Source: Bacteroides neonati
GTDB taxonomy: Bacteria > Bacteroidota > Bacteroidia > Bacteroidales > Bacteroidaceae
NCBI RefSeq assembly: GCF_000499785.1
Contig: NZ_HG726027.1
Coordinates: 124,001-188,000, forward strand
Length of the DNA: 64,000 nt
Reading direction: 5' to 3'
In this document: piece by piece, positions 10,123-19,449 of the stretch
How the letters are laid out: every line of letters starts with the position of its first letter
How positions within the stretch are numbered: the first letter of the stretch is position 1
Notes under the pieces: model-generated
Databases searched by the model: none
Told to the model about the DNA's origin: nothing
The model's input: the letters and a program-made list of their open reading frames with translations, nothing else
Program-made: the position numbers and the translations under genes

Positions 10123-10132
10123 ATCCCTTTTT
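10123..10132. repeat. Left copy of 10-bp target duplication (ATCCCTTTTT)
   Basis: This directly abuts the outer left end (CAGGGTCAACG) of the composite element. The same ten bases follow the outer right end at 20725-20734. Ten bases is within the 8-10 bp duplicated by ISAs1-family elements. Confidence 0.85.
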
Positions 10133-11021
10133 CAGGGTCAACGCATTTAAATTTTCAATAAATGGATCAAAAATTTGTCATCCCATCCGGCTTTTAGCCT
10201 TTTTGTAACGAGCGATCCTTTCGATTTGTCCTGTTTTAAGAGATTCAAAGCTATCTTTCGGATAAATGAAAAGTTTTGTGCCGCGCTCTTTGTCCTTTTG
10301 TGCTGACGGTCTTCATCGAAAATTACATCCAACGTCCAGTGCAGCTTGTTTTCTATGCCCCAATGCTTGCGGATATTGGCGTTGAATGTTTTGGCATCGT
10401 CCGTTGCGCTGCTGATGTAGTAACGGACTTCGGTTACCTCATCCATATCCGCCGGCTTTTGTTTATTGAAACGGCTTTCCACTTGTTTGAGAAGCTCTGG
10501 CTGGTTGCCTTTTACCGAAAGGATGTAATCAGCCCCGTTGTCGATGATCTTTTCGGCTATTGCCGTTTGTGTACTGATAGCATCAATGGTAACTGGAACC
10601 TTTGATGCATTTGCCGTCTAAACTAATGACTTCTTTTTTTATCTCCTCATTTTTTAGAGCATCAACCCAGCGGACAAATAACTGTTCAAAGTATTTAGGG
10701 CGGATGGACGAAAAGACTCAATTGATGGTGTCATGCGAAGGGATACCATTAGGTAGGCGAAGAAATGTTTTCAGAAAGTCAAGTTTGGTTTTCCCGAACG
10801 TTTCAATGGAATTCCACGATTCTGCTCCGCACAATACGCCCAGGATAGATAAAATGATGATGTCGCAAAGCAAATGCTTTTTGTTTCTGTTTATCTTGTG
10901 GTCAGGAATAGTCTCAAAATATGTGTGAAGGGATGTCTTTTGAATAAGCATGGCTTTTTGACCACAAAGGTATACCTACTAAATATCTTACACAAAACAA
11001 GTTATAAATGCGTTTACCCTG
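10133..11021 (-). mobile_element. ISAs1-family insertion sequence, decayed left copy
   Basis: Terminal inverted repeats are CAGGGTCAACGCATTTAAA at 10133 and, reading inward from 11021, CAGGGTAAACGCATTTATA. The 889-bp length is short for the family because the transposase gene has lost an internal segment. Compared with the right copy, the upstream end also lacks about 45 bases between GTTATAAA and the terminal repeat. Confidence 0.8.
10147..10951 (-). pseudogene. ISAs1-family transposase, broken
   Basis: The N-terminal part (10951-10718) reads HLLCDIIILSILGVLCGAE and NGIPSHDTIN, typical of H-repeat/ISAs1 transposases. A TGA stop at 10715-10717 follows. The frame then continues VFSSIRPKYFEQLF to ISLDGKCIKG. 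About 50-60 residues are then missing, with a frame change, before VTIDAISTQTAIAEKI and the C-terminal part (10482-10147, with RKHWGIENKLHWTLDV). One nonsense mutation plus an internal deletion makes it inactive; any movement of the block would need a transposase from elsewhere. Confidence 0.88.
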
Positions 11022-11058
11022 TTCTATACCTCCATGTTTAGCTTTGTAGAAGAATTAC

Positions 11059-11901
11059 TCAAAGTAAATCCAACGGGCTTATTATTTTCGACTTCGAGAC
11101 ATCGGTGATGTGTGTGTAAATTTCGGTTGTTTTAAGTGATTGATGACCTAACAGTTCTTGAATGTATCTTATGTCCGTTCCATTCTCGAGTAAATGCGTG
11201 GCAAAACTATGTCGTAATACATGCGGAGTAACATTCTTCTTGATACCGGCCTTGCGTGCCGCCGTTTTTACCACGGACTGCACACTTTTTTCGGAATATT
11301 TTCCACCTCTTTGGCCTTCAATTAAAAATTCTTTTGGTTTATATTCTACAAAATAAGCCCTCAAATCATTCAATAGTGATGGAGATAACATTACAACGCG
11401 ATCCTTATTCCCCTTTGCATTTCGGATTAAAATGACCTGATTCTGTGAATCTATATCCGACAGTTTAAGTTGCAGTAATTCACTCAATCGCAAGCCACAA
11501 CCATACAATAATTTCACAATGCAACTATGCTTTCGGTTATCAGTAGTGGTTATTAGATTTCTGATTTCTCTGATTGTCAAATATTTCGGAAGCAATTTTT
11601 GCTTGCGTGACGGATAAAGGTGCTTTATGCTTAATTTACGCCCGACCACCGAATCATAGAATTTATCGATTGAAGCCACAATCATTCGTTGGTAAGAGCT
11701 ACCGATTCCGTGTTTCTCAATTTTCCAGTATATATATTTTTCTATTTCAATTTCCGTTAACTCTTCAGGAGTATTAAATTTCTTTGCAGCTATTTGCAAA
11801 AAAACATGGAGGGCGCTTGTGTAATTTTGAATAGAATTATGGCTATATCTTTGACTGATAAGCTTGCGTTTAAATTCTAAAAGGAGTTCTTCGATATTCA
11901 T
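11059..11901 (-). CDS. IntI-like tyrosine recombinase of an integron platform
   Basis: This 280-aa recombinase has all catalytic residues: R138 (GCGLRLSELL), K163 (NAKGNKDR), H227 and R230 (TPHVLRHSFATHLL), H253 (LGHQ) and Y262 (IYTHI). The ending ISPLDLL resembles the SPLDxL ending of integron integrases, and RHSFATHLL...DIRYIQELLGH is also IntI-like. The extra helix domain inserted before the HxxR motif in classical IntI proteins is missing: only about 45 residues separate the GNKDR strand from that region. It is divergent from the cassette array, with 192 bases between its start and the first cassette boundary, exactly the intI-attI-cassette layout. A XerC/D-like enzyme is the alternative. 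The context of attC-like sites favours integrase. Confidence 0.85.
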   Translation of the reverse strand: MNIEELLLEFKRKLISQRYSHNSIQNYTSALHVFLQIAAKKFNTPEELTEIEIEKYIYWKIEKHGIGSSYQRMIVASIDKFYDSVVGRKLSIKHLYPSRKQKLLPKYLTIREIRNLITTTDNRKHSCIVKLLYGCGLRLSELLQLKLSDIDSQNQVILIRNAKGNKDRVVMLSPSLLNDLRAYFVEYKPKEFLIEGQRGGKYSEKSVQSVVKTAARKAGIKKNVTPHVLRHSFATHLLENGTDIRYIQELLGHQSLKTTEIYTHITDVSKSKIISPLDLL

Positions 11902-11920
11902 AGCAATTTACCTTTGGTTG

Positions 11921-11951
11921 CAAAGATAAGTTAAACATTCGTATATGCAAC
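11921..11951 (-). promoter_or_regulatory. Candidate promoter of the integrase gene
   Basis: On the minus strand GTTG (11948-11951) is followed by 19 bases and TATCTTTG (11921-11928), close to the Bacteroidales consensus TTTG-N19-21-TAnnTTTG with one mismatch. It ends 20 bases before the ATG at 11901. One copy of the 12-base motif AACATTCGTATA (11934-11945) lies inside the spacer, where a bound protein would block the promoter. Confidence 0.6.
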
Positions 11952-12069
11952 TATTTTATGTTTTAATTTGTGTTTTTATTCTTCTATTTGATAATTACTT
12001 ATAGTTTATATATGGCGTATTATTAAAAACTCATATACGAATGTTATAAACTTTATATATACGAATGTT
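11934..12069. repeat. Three copies of TATACGAATGTT between integrase and first cassette
   Basis: Exact 12-base copies occur at 11934-11945 (reverse orientation), 12034-12045 and 12058-12069 (forward). In all three the base before it is A, so the shared core is at least 13 bases. One lies within the integrase promoter spacer; the last lies directly before the candidate cassette promoter -7 box. They could be recombinase-binding repeats of an attI site or operators of a regulator. Nothing in the window identifies the protein. The interval 11902-12118 holds no gene. Confidence 0.75.
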
Positions 12070-12070
12070 G

Positions 12071-12078
12071 TATATTTG
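12071..12078 (+). promoter_or_regulatory. Candidate cassette promoter (Pc-like) -7 box
   Basis: TATATTTG matches TAnnTTTG exactly and lies 16 bases before the first cassette boundary and 41 bases before hamA. The -33 match is weak (TTTA at 12052-12055, with a short spacer). Position and direction fit an integron Pc promoter that drives the cassette genes. Confidence 0.5.
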
Positions 12079-12093
12079 TTGCGTAAATAAGAC

Positions 12094-12103
12094 GTTAGGC
12101 GAT
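12094..12103 (+). other. attI/cassette-1 junction (GTTAGGCGAT)
   Basis: GTTAGGC fits the integron core site GTTRRRY. The ten bases GTTAGGCGAT are exactly complementary to ATCGCCTAAC (15237-15246), which opens the attC-like site after hamB. In integrons a cassette's first bases pair with the first box of its own attC, because recombination cuts between G and TT. This marks the left border of cassette 1. Confidence 0.8.
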
Positions 12104-12118
12104 ATTTAAACAAACCAT

Positions 12119-13057
12119 ATGGCAACACCATTCAATTCTGAAAAAATAATCATTCAACAAATCAACAATGTTGACTTTAGTACTTTTCTTGTCGGATTTG
12201 ATTTAAATGATCTTGGCGAAAAAGAATATAGAATAAAGTCATTAGTAACTAAATTAACTCATGTAATTCATGAATTTGCTTTTGGATTCCATGAAGATAC
12301 ACAAACGGACAATACAGAAACACTAAGCAAACTAACTGATGCCGCAAAATCAATCTACAAAATTGACTCATTTCAGAAAGTAAAAGATATTTATGATAAC
12401 AATGGTGCAATTGATGATGATTTAGAAGATAAATATCTAAGAAGAGGAGAATTTGGAGAATTAATTTTGCATTTACTTTTAAGAGATTTTTATAAAACAA
12501 TTCCATTATTATCTAAAATTTATTTTAAAGATTCATTAGGACATGCAGTTCATGGATTTGATTCAGTTCATATTCAAGAAGAAACGCAAACATTATGGCT
12601 TGGCGAATCCAAGATATATACTGATGGCAAAAGAGGAGTAAAAGAACTTGTAAATGATATAAAGGAGCATTTTAAATCAGATTATCTAGATTCAGAGTTT
12701 ATTTTGATTTCTAAAAAATTAAAACATTTAGATAATATTCCTCAAAAAGATTATTGGTTAGACCTTCTAACAGATTCAAGAACTTTAAAAGAAAGACTAA
12801 CAACTATAAATATTCCACTTTTATGTACTTACCAATGTGATTTGTTCTCAATTCACGATGACGAAACTAAACAAGAATTCATTGATGCCTACGTGAATGA
12901 AATGAATGAAATAAAAAATTATTTTGATGGGAAAAATGACCATCCATTAAAAGCAAACCTTAACATTATCCTAATATTATTTCCAGTACAGAATAAAACA
13001 GAGTTAGTTAAGGCAATGCATAATAAAATCTCATTATTACAAATACTTGGTGAATAA
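12119..13057 (+). CDS. hamA: Hachiman anti-phage system protein HamA (DUF1837, nuclease)
   Basis: This 312-aa protein matches HamA (DUF1837): RRGEFGELILHLLL at residues 108-121, HGFDSVHI with D148, and LGESKIYTDGKRG with E163 and K165. D148, E163 and K165 form the D...ExK pattern of a PD-(D/E)xK nuclease. In Hachiman, HamA partners the helicase HamB and attacks DNA when phage replication disturbs it. The start codon is 24 bases inside cassette 1, typical of integron cassettes with little leader. The stop overlaps the hamB ATG by one base (TAATG). The gene is strikingly A+T-rich by eye compared with the flanking glycan genes, suggesting transfer. Confidence 0.92.
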   Translation: MATPFNSEKIIIQQINNVDFSTFLVGFDLNDLGEKEYRIKSLVTKLTHVIHEFAFGFHEDTQTDNTETLSKLTDAAKSIYKIDSFQKVKDIYDNNGAIDDDLEDKYLRRGEFGELILHLLLRDFYKTIPLLSKIYFKDSLGHAVHGFDSVHIQEETQTLWLGESKIYTDGKRGVKELVNDIKEHFKSDYLDSEFILISKKLKHLDNIPQKDYWLDLLTDSRTLKERLTTINIPLLCTYQCDLFSIHDDETKQEFIDAYVNEMNEIKNYFDGKNDHPLKANLNIILILFPVQNKTELVKAMHNKISLLQILGE

Positions 13058-15234
13058 TGGAAGAAACTATCAACTACATTGAAAGCACTGATAAAATAAA
13101 CTTTGAATCCACTTTCAATATTTACAAGTATTGTTCTGCTCTAATCGTTGAAGATGAGCAAAAGGCTCAAAAACTTTTAGTTAATATTTTAAGTAACAAA
13201 TCAAAATTTGAACCCCATTTAGATTTTGTCTTAGCCGACTTAATTGAAGGGGTAGGATTTTATCCTTATATCAAAAAAGAAGATTTGAAAATTACTTCTA
13301 CTGACGCTTTAATCCGAAACGCTTATCATCAATCTGATAATCTTGATAAAGTACTGCATGAAGACCAAAAATACCTACTTTCATTAATTAATTCAGACAA
13401 AAATGTAATTGTAAGTGCCCCAACTAGTTTTGGGAAAAGTCTACTTATCGAGGAAATTGTAGCAACAAGCAAATTCGAGAATATTATTGTTATTCAACCA
13501 ACTTTAGCCTTACTTGATGAAACAAGAAGAAAGTTGATGAAGTATGATGATAGATATAAGTTAATAGTCAGAACTTCACAAGAGCCGAGTATTGAAAAAG
13601 GAAACTTATTTTTGCTTACAGCAGAAAGAGTCAATGAGTTTAAGAATCTTCCTAGAATTGACCTTATTATTATTGACGAATTTTATAAGTTGAGTGCAAA
13701 AAGAGATGATGAAAGGGCAGACTCGCTTAACAACGCTTTCAATTATGTTCTAAAAACATTCAATCCTAAATTTTATCTTTTAGGCCCAAATATAGATTCC
13801 ATTTCAGAGGGATTTACTGAGAAGTATAATGCTATATTTTACAAAACAAAATCTTCCTTAGTAGACACAAAGTCAATAGATATTTATTCTGAACATAAGG
13901 ATTATTTCGACAAACCAATTAAGTTCAAAGAGTATAAAGAAAATATCCTTTTTGATTTATTGATTAGTTTACAAAATGAACAATCAATAATTTATTGTTC
14001 ATCTCCAGCAAGAGTCAGATATTTATCGAGCCAATTTTTAAAGTACTTAATTGAAAAAGACTATCCTAAAACAAATGATAATTTAGATATTATTGAATGG
14101 ATTAAAATAAATATTTCTGCTGAATGGAGTCTTTTGGATTTACTATCATTAGAGATAGGTATACATGATGGTGCATTACAAAAACATATTACAACGACTA
14201 TTATTGATTATTTCAATACTCAAAAAATAAAGTATCTGTTTTGTACTTCGACAATAATAGAAGGTGTAAACACAAGTGCAAAAAACATTATTTATTATGA
14301 CTCTACAAAAGGAAGAAGAACACCAATTGATTTTTTTGATTATTCAAATATCAAAGGTAGAGCTGGTAGATTAATGGTTCATTATATTGGCAAAATATAT
14401 AATTTTAATGAAATACCAGAAAACAACCAAGTTGTCATAGATATACCTTTTTTTGAGCAAAATCCTATTTCTGACGAGGTGTTAATTAACCTTGAAGATG
14501 TAGAAGTCAAAGATTCAAATAAAGAACAATTAAATCGAATTAATGAGTTACCTCCAAATGAAAGAAATTTAATAAAGCAAAATGGAGTACAAGTTTTTGG
14601 ACAAAAAAATATCATTGACACAATACGAACTGAACTTAAATCGAAGTACCACTTAATCAGTTGGAGTAATTACCCTACTAAACAACAATTAGAATATATT
14701 CTAGGTTTAGCTTGGAACAATTTACTAAAACCAAATGAAACTGTGAGACCAATGACTCTAAATAAATTAGTAACGGTGACTCAAATTTATGGATATAATC
14801 AGAATATTTGGAATCTAGTAAATAGCACTTTTAGTTATTTTAAAGGACTTAAGGAATTTGAAAGCTTACCTGATAATGAAATAATGGATGAAGCAATAAG
14901 AGATAGCTTTCAAGTCTTAAAACATTGGCTAGAATACAAAGTTCCTAAATGGCTATCTGTAATAAATTCAATTCAGGAATTCGTTTGTAATGAAAGTGGT
15001 TTAAAGCCAGGAAACTACACCTATTTTTCCAATCTAATTGAGAATGATTTTATAAGAGAAAATTTAGTAATCCTTAGTGAATATGGTATACCGACTTCTG
15101 CAATTAGAAAACTAGAAGATATCATTTCCGCTAAAACCCCTCAAGAAGAAGTAATGAAAATTATTAAATCAGAAAGACTTTTTGACAATAAGATATTTAT
15201 AGAATATGAAAGGAATAAACTAAAAAATAACTAA
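13057..15234 (+). CDS. hamB: Hachiman anti-phage system helicase HamB
   Basis: This 725-aa superfamily 2 helicase shows a Q-type HEDQKYLL (Q104), Walker A SAPTSFGKS (120-128), Walker B IDEFY (206-210), IIYCSSPARV, IEGVNTSAKNIIYYD and motif VI NIKGRAGR. The order and the DEFY box fit HamB, which binds DNA and licenses HamA. It is translationally coupled to hamA. Its stop lies only two bases before the attC-like site at 15237, so the two genes fill cassette 1 completely. Two-gene cassettes are less common than single-gene ones. Composition is A+T-rich like hamA. Confidence 0.92.
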   Translation: MEETINYIESTDKINFESTFNIYKYCSALIVEDEQKAQKLLVNILSNKSKFEPHLDFVLADLIEGVGFYPYIKKEDLKITSTDALIRNAYHQSDNLDKVLHEDQKYLLSLINSDKNVIVSAPTSFGKSLLIEEIVATSKFENIIVIQPTLALLDETRRKLMKYDDRYKLIVRTSQEPSIEKGNLFLLTAERVNEFKNLPRIDLIIIDEFYKLSAKRDDERADSLNNAFNYVLKTFNPKFYLLGPNIDSISEGFTEKYNAIFYKTKSSLVDTKSIDIYSEHKDYFDKPIKFKEYKENILFDLLISLQNEQSIIYCSSPARVRYLSSQFLKYLIEKDYPKTNDNLDIIEWIKINISAEWSLLDLLSLEIGIHDGALQKHITTTIIDYFNTQKIKYLFCTSTIIEGVNTSAKNIIYYDSTKGRRTPIDFFDYSNIKGRAGRLMVHYIGKIYNFNEIPENNQVVIDIPFFEQNPISDEVLINLEDVEVKDSNKEQLNRINELPPNERNLIKQNGVQVFGQKNIIDTIRTELKSKYHLISWSNYPTKQQLEYILGLAWNNLLKPNETVRPMTLNKLVTVTQIYGYNQNIWNLVNSTFSYFKGLKEFESLPDNEIMDEAIRDSFQVLKHWLEYKVPKWLSVINSIQEFVCNESGLKPGNYTYFSNLIENDFIRENLVILSEYGIPTSAIRKLEDIISAKTPQEEVMKIIKSERLFDNKIFIEYERNKLKNN

Positions 15235-15239
15235 ACATC

Positions 15240-15370
15240 GCCTAACAGGGGTTTGGCAAAATGGGGGCAAAAGTACTAAATTGAACATTTGTACTTCTAT
15301 CAACATTAGTGGTTTATTGAACATTTGTGCTTCTATTTCCCCCACTTCACCAAGCCCCAAAACGTTATAG
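15240..15370 (+). other. attC-like recombination site of cassette 1
   Basis: It starts with GCCTAAC (RYYYAAC) and ends AACGTTATAG. Inside, GGGGTTTGG near the left pairs with CCAAGCCCC near the right, and TGGGGG pairs with CCCCCA, making a long imperfect hairpin as in integron attC sites. The loop contains a 21-base direct repeat (15280-15300 and 15316-15336, one mismatch). The final TTATAGCC belongs to cassette 2. At about 131 bases it is as long as Vibrio VCR-type sites. Confidence 0.82.
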
Positions 15371-15456
15371 CCAATGGTAGGACGACCGTTCAAGCGACAA
15401 ATGACCGACCTGAAAAACAATCCTTTTGACCACTGACAAACGACAAAGAGTAAATT

Positions 15457-18400
15457 ATGACCAAAGAAACTTTTATAAACAACTTATGTAAAGAGAATTC
15501 AACTTTCAGTTCGACAAGACAGGCTGAAATGGTAGCTAATTTACTGGACACTGTTTCAAGTGACATTTATTCGGAGAGCCAGCGATTTGTATTTGAGTTA
15601 ATTCAAAATGCAGACGATTCGGCAAATACGACAAATAACGAAGTTCATTTTGACTTTCTACCAAACTGCTTAATTGTTTCTCACAACGGAAAGGCATTTG
15701 ACGAAAGTGATATTATTTCCTTGACCGGTGCTGGAGCAAGCACAAAAAGAGCAGACCCGACAAAGACAGGTTACAAAGGAATCGGTTTCAAATCGGTATT
15801 CGGTAAATCCGAACGAGTAACAATTTTTTCAGACGGTTATCAATTTCGTTTTGACAAAGCAATTCATAAATCAAAACTTCCTTGGCAAATAATTCCATTA
15901 TGGACAGAGCCAAACGATTTGACAAAGGAAATTCAAGATAGAATTGCGAAAAATGAATACAATGTTTCGACAGTCATTGAAGCTAAAAAAGCAGATTCGC
16001 TGCTTTCCGACTTAAATGAATTACTAAATAACGGACAAATACTATTATTCCTTAGAAGGATTTCAAAAATTTCCGTGTCTCAAAACGGAAAAAATATTTC
16101 TTCAATAGAAAAGAAAGTTATCAGTCAAGATGTTGCTTTCAATGAAATAACTCTTTCAAAAAACGGAAAGGAAATCAGTTCGTGGCTTACAAAGTCATTT
16201 GAAAAGATTCCTATTTCAAACGATACAAAAGAGTCATTAAATCAAGATGACAAGACGCCTGAAAAACTTAAAGAAGCAGAATTTACAGAAATTTCATTTG
16301 CTGCAAAGATTGAAGAAGGAAAAATTAAACCTTTGAAAAAAGAGGAGAGTTTAATTTTCACATACCTACCAACAAAGGTTTCTGACTTTGAATTTCCATT
16401 TCTTGTAAACGGAAGTTTCATCACTAATGCAGCAAGAGAAGGACTTCACGAAGACAGAATTTGGAATCAATGGCTTTTCAAGTTAGTAGCTGAAAAAATA
16501 CTCGACTGGTTAGAAATACTTGCTTCAAGCAAATTCAAGTTTCATATTCTTCACTTGCTTCCGCAAAAGTTTAACACAGTGTCAAACGAATTAAAAAATT
16601 CGTTTGACACTTCTTTAGACAAGTCGGGAAAAGAAAAAGCATTCGTTCCATCAAAATCATTGAAACTTAAAAAAGCATCAGAACTAATCATTGACAAGAC
16701 AGGACTTTCAGATTTAAGTTTTATTTCGCCTGACACAGTTATTGATTTTATCAATCAAAAAGAAAGCACAACTTTCAAGAATGATTCGTTTGTAAACTCC
16801 AAATTGCAACGCACTGATAAACTTCGTTCATTCGGTGCAAAATTTTTTGATGCAGAAAATCTTGAATCATTTTTTCTCTCTCCTATTTTCAAAGACAACC
16901 ATCAACCGTCAGAAAATTTTTCTTTGATAGAATACTTCTATACCAAAGCAAACAAAGACGAGAGTAGAGAATGGAATGAAAAACTGAAAGCCATTTCATT
17001 CATTTATGCAGAAGGTAAGAAAATAAAAAGCCCGCAAACCGTTTGCTTTCCATCTGTAATTTATGAAACTGAATTTGGAGATGGGGTTACTATAATTCAC
17101 AGCGAAGTTTATCCAAAGATTGAAAATAACAGCAAGATTAAAAACTGGCTTGAACAACTTGGTGTAAAAGAACCTTCCGACTCAGCATATCTTGAAAATG
17201 AAATTATCGGCAACATTGATAACTGTATAAACAAAGACAACTATCTACGAGTAACAAGGTATCTTTTCAATCAACATAAAAAGTCGTTGCTCACCGACTG
17301 GCATTTTGATAAACTTCAAGACCTCAGAATATTTACGAAAAGCAAGGAATTCAAACCTGCAAACGAATGTTACTTATCAGATTTTTATGAGCCTTCTCTT
17401 AAATTAGAGAAGGTAAACGAAGTAGGCAAATATGTTTCAGAAACATACAAACAGCCCGAGGATTTAATCAGTGAATGGAAAACTCTTTTCCTGAAAATCG
17501 GAATCAGTGAAAACATTTCAATGATTCGAATAAAAACGAGTATAAACAGCAATAATGGAATTGAAAAAGAATATTTTATTGAAGTTGGCAATGAAGCAAA
17601 GCAAGGGCATAGTTATCCGCATTTAGTAGGTTCATCAAACTCAATTACACTTGACAAGATTCGCTATTCTGAATTTGCAGTTGATTACAAATTCTCAAAA
17701 GTGTTTTGGCAACAAGCAATTAAAACTATTCAGATTAGTTCTATTCGACAATATGCTTATATGCCTTGGGGGTATTACGGTAGTCAAGAAGCTATCAAGA
17801 ATTATTTTTTCTGGAGCATAGAAAATTCGGAAATATTCCCTTCTTCAACAAAGGAATGTTTAACTGCAAAAGAGTTGTTCATTAACGACAAAGAAATTAC
17901 CGACATAGCAGGGAAATATTTACCTGTATTTGACTATGATGAACCATTACCTGATGAGTGGAGAACGCTTTTACCTTTCAAGGATAGATTAGAGTTGAAT
18001 GATTACTTGACCGTTCTTGAAAAGATTGCGGAACAAGCAGGGGAAGATGAAATATTAAGAAAATACAACCGCAAAAAGATCGGTTTGATTTATAACAAAC
18101 TTGCTTCTCTACTTCCAAATTTTTCGGAAGAAAAGAAAGAAGCTATTAAGAATTGGGCTGATGAAAGTAAATTACTTTCAGCTAATGGAAAATTTGAAAA
18201 TACAAACGAACTCAAGTGGATTAAGATTGACGGATTTACATCCGCATCCGAGAAACTAAAAATTATTCGGTTTCCCGAAAATTGCGACATAAATTCAAAA
18301 ACATTTGAAGAACTCATTTCACTTTTTCAAGTTCAGATAATTAACAAATTCATTCCCACTTTTGAAAATGAGAAAAAAGAATTCGAATTAAAGAATAAAC

Positions 18401-19395
18401 TTCAAAATATTCTTCCCTATTTCGTTGCTATCATTGAGAAGAAACAATATGCGGAATACACAAAAGAATTTGACCGACTGTTTTCCGTTGTAACAAAAAC
18501 CGAGTTCTTCAACGCAGCAGAAATAAAACTTTCTTTCAATTATCAAGAAGAAACTATTGAGGGAGCCTCGCTAAATGTTTTCAGAGAGATGAATGGTTTT
18601 TATTTCAAAGGAAGATGGAGAAGCCCGATTACGATGTTTACTTTGATTCCTGAGCTTTCTTCGTTGTTAGAAGTAACTGGTTTAAATGATGAGTTACGAC
18701 TGTTATTACAACTTGACGAAGCTGAGATTATTGAATGGCTGACAGATTTAGGTTACGACATTCCCGACATCAAGACAAAGCCCGAATACCAAAAAGCGAA
18801 ACAGAAAATTAAAATAGAAATAGCAGCAAAAACTGAAACTACAACCACCACAGAAAATGAAGTTGCAGAACTAGAAGAAGATAATCAAGAGTATATTGAA
18901 GTTTCACAGCCCGAAAGTTTTGAACCCGAAGTTAAAGCACAAGACATTGATGCAACATACATCAAACCAAGACGTAAAAAATCTGTAATTGACAATTCAA
19001 TAAAGCAACCGCAATATCAAGAAATTGCAGACGATGAAGTTCGCTTTGCAATTGGCAGATGGAGTGAGGAATTTGTTTTCAAGAATCTGCATAACTGGGG
19101 TAACTATTCAGAAATAGTTTGGGAAAACGAAATTGACGAAAGCGGGAAACCCTATGACTTCAAACTTGTAGAGAACGGAAAAGCAAAATTCATTGAAGTA
19201 AAAGGAACACCATCTTCCAAGAAAGACCTTATCTATCTTTCATCTAACGAATGGAATTTAATGTTTGAGCAAAAGGATAATTACATTCTGATAAGAGTTT
19301 ACAACGCTGGTCAGACAAATGTTTTTCCTGAAATCATAGAAAATCCAAGTCAACATATTGAGCAAGGTTCAATTCAAGTTGCATTACGAGTATGA
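15457..19395 (+). CDS. Sacsin-like Hsp90-type ATPase with C-terminal DUF3883 domain, probable defence protein
   Basis: This 1312-aa protein begins with a GHKL/Hsp90-type ATPase of the sacsin subgroup: FELIQNADD (E47, N51, D54), VSHNGKAF (75-81) and TGYKGIGFKSVFG (104-116). The long middle is unrecognised. A low-complexity linker rich in Thr and Glu (about 1120-1160) precedes the C-terminal DUF3883 domain. There, D1234 (PYDF), E1247 and K1249 (FIEVKGT) form a D...ExK nuclease-like pattern. Such ATPase/DUF3883 proteins occur in defence islands; the exact system is not certain. It is the only gene of cassette 2, 92 bases after the border, and it ends 52 bases before its attC-like site. It probably couples ATP-driven sensing to a nuclease. 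Confidence 0.82.
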   Translation: MTKETFINNLCKENSTFSSTRQAEMVANLLDTVSSDIYSESQRFVFELIQNADDSANTTNNEVHFDFLPNCLIVSHNGKAFDESDIISLTGAGASTKRADPTKTGYKGIGFKSVFGKSERVTIFSDGYQFRFDKAIHKSKLPWQIIPLWTEPNDLTKEIQDRIAKNEYNVSTVIEAKKADSLLSDLNELLNNGQILLFLRRISKISVSQNGKNISSIEKKVISQDVAFNEITLSKNGKEISSWLTKSFEKIPISNDTKESLNQDDKTPEKLKEAEFTEISFAAKIEEGKIKPLKKEESLIFTYLPTKVSDFEFPFLVNGSFITNAAREGLHEDRIWNQWLFKLVAEKILDWLEILASSKFKFHILHLLPQKFNTVSNELKNSFDTSLDKSGKEKAFVPSKSLKLKKASELIIDKTGLSDLSFISPDTVIDFINQKESTTFKNDSFVNSKLQRTDKLRSFGAKFFDAENLESFFLSPIFKDNHQPSENFSLIEYFYTKANKDESREWNEKLKAISFIYAEGKKIKSPQTVCFPSVIYETEFGDGVTIIHSEVYPKIENNSKIKNWLEQLGVKEPSDSAYLENEIIGNIDNCINKDNYLRVTRYLFNQHKKSLLTDWHFDKLQDLRIFTKSKEFKPANECYLSDFYEPSLKLEKVNEVGKYVSETYKQPEDLISEWKTLFLKIGISENISMIRIKTSINSNNGIEKEYFIEVGNEAKQGHSYPHLVGSSNSITLDKIRYSEFAVDYKFSKVFWQQAIKTIQISSIRQYAYMPWGYYGSQEAIKNYFFWSIENSEIFPSSTKECLTAKELFINDKEITDIAGKYLPVFDYDEPLPDEWRTLLPFKDRLELNDYLTVLEKIAEQAGEDEILRKYNRKKIGLIYNKLASLLPNFSEEKKEAIKNWADESKLLSANGKFENTNELKWIKIDGFTSASEKLKIIRFPENCDINSKTFEELISLFQVQIINKFIPTFENEKKEFELKNKLQNILPYFVAIIEKKQYAEYTKEFDRLFSVVTKTEFFNAAEIKLSFNYQEETIEGASLNVFREMNGFYFKGRWRSPITMFTLIPELSSLLEVTGLNDELRLLLQLDEAEIIEWLTDLGYDIPDIKTKPEYQKAKQKIKIEIAAKTETTTTTENEVAELEEDNQEYIEVSQPESFEPEVKAQDIDATYIKPRRKKSVIDNSIKQPQYQEIADDEVRFAIGRWSEEFVFKNLHNWGNYSEIVWENEIDESGKPYDFKLVENGKAKFIEVKGTPSSKKDLIYLSSNEWNLMFEQKDNYILIRVYNAGQTNVFPEIIENPSQHIEQGSIQVALRV

Positions 19396-19449
19396 CACGA
19401 TAACTTAACATAGACAAGGCTTTCCACGAACGGACGACAAGAACCACTG

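Noticed and set aside
11059..11901. Ordinary XerC/XerD chromosome-resolution recombinase
   Set aside because: Size fits, but the IntI-like SPLDLL ending, divergent placement before paired attC-like sites and location in a mobile block favour an integron integrase. I keep XerC/D-like as the stated alternative.
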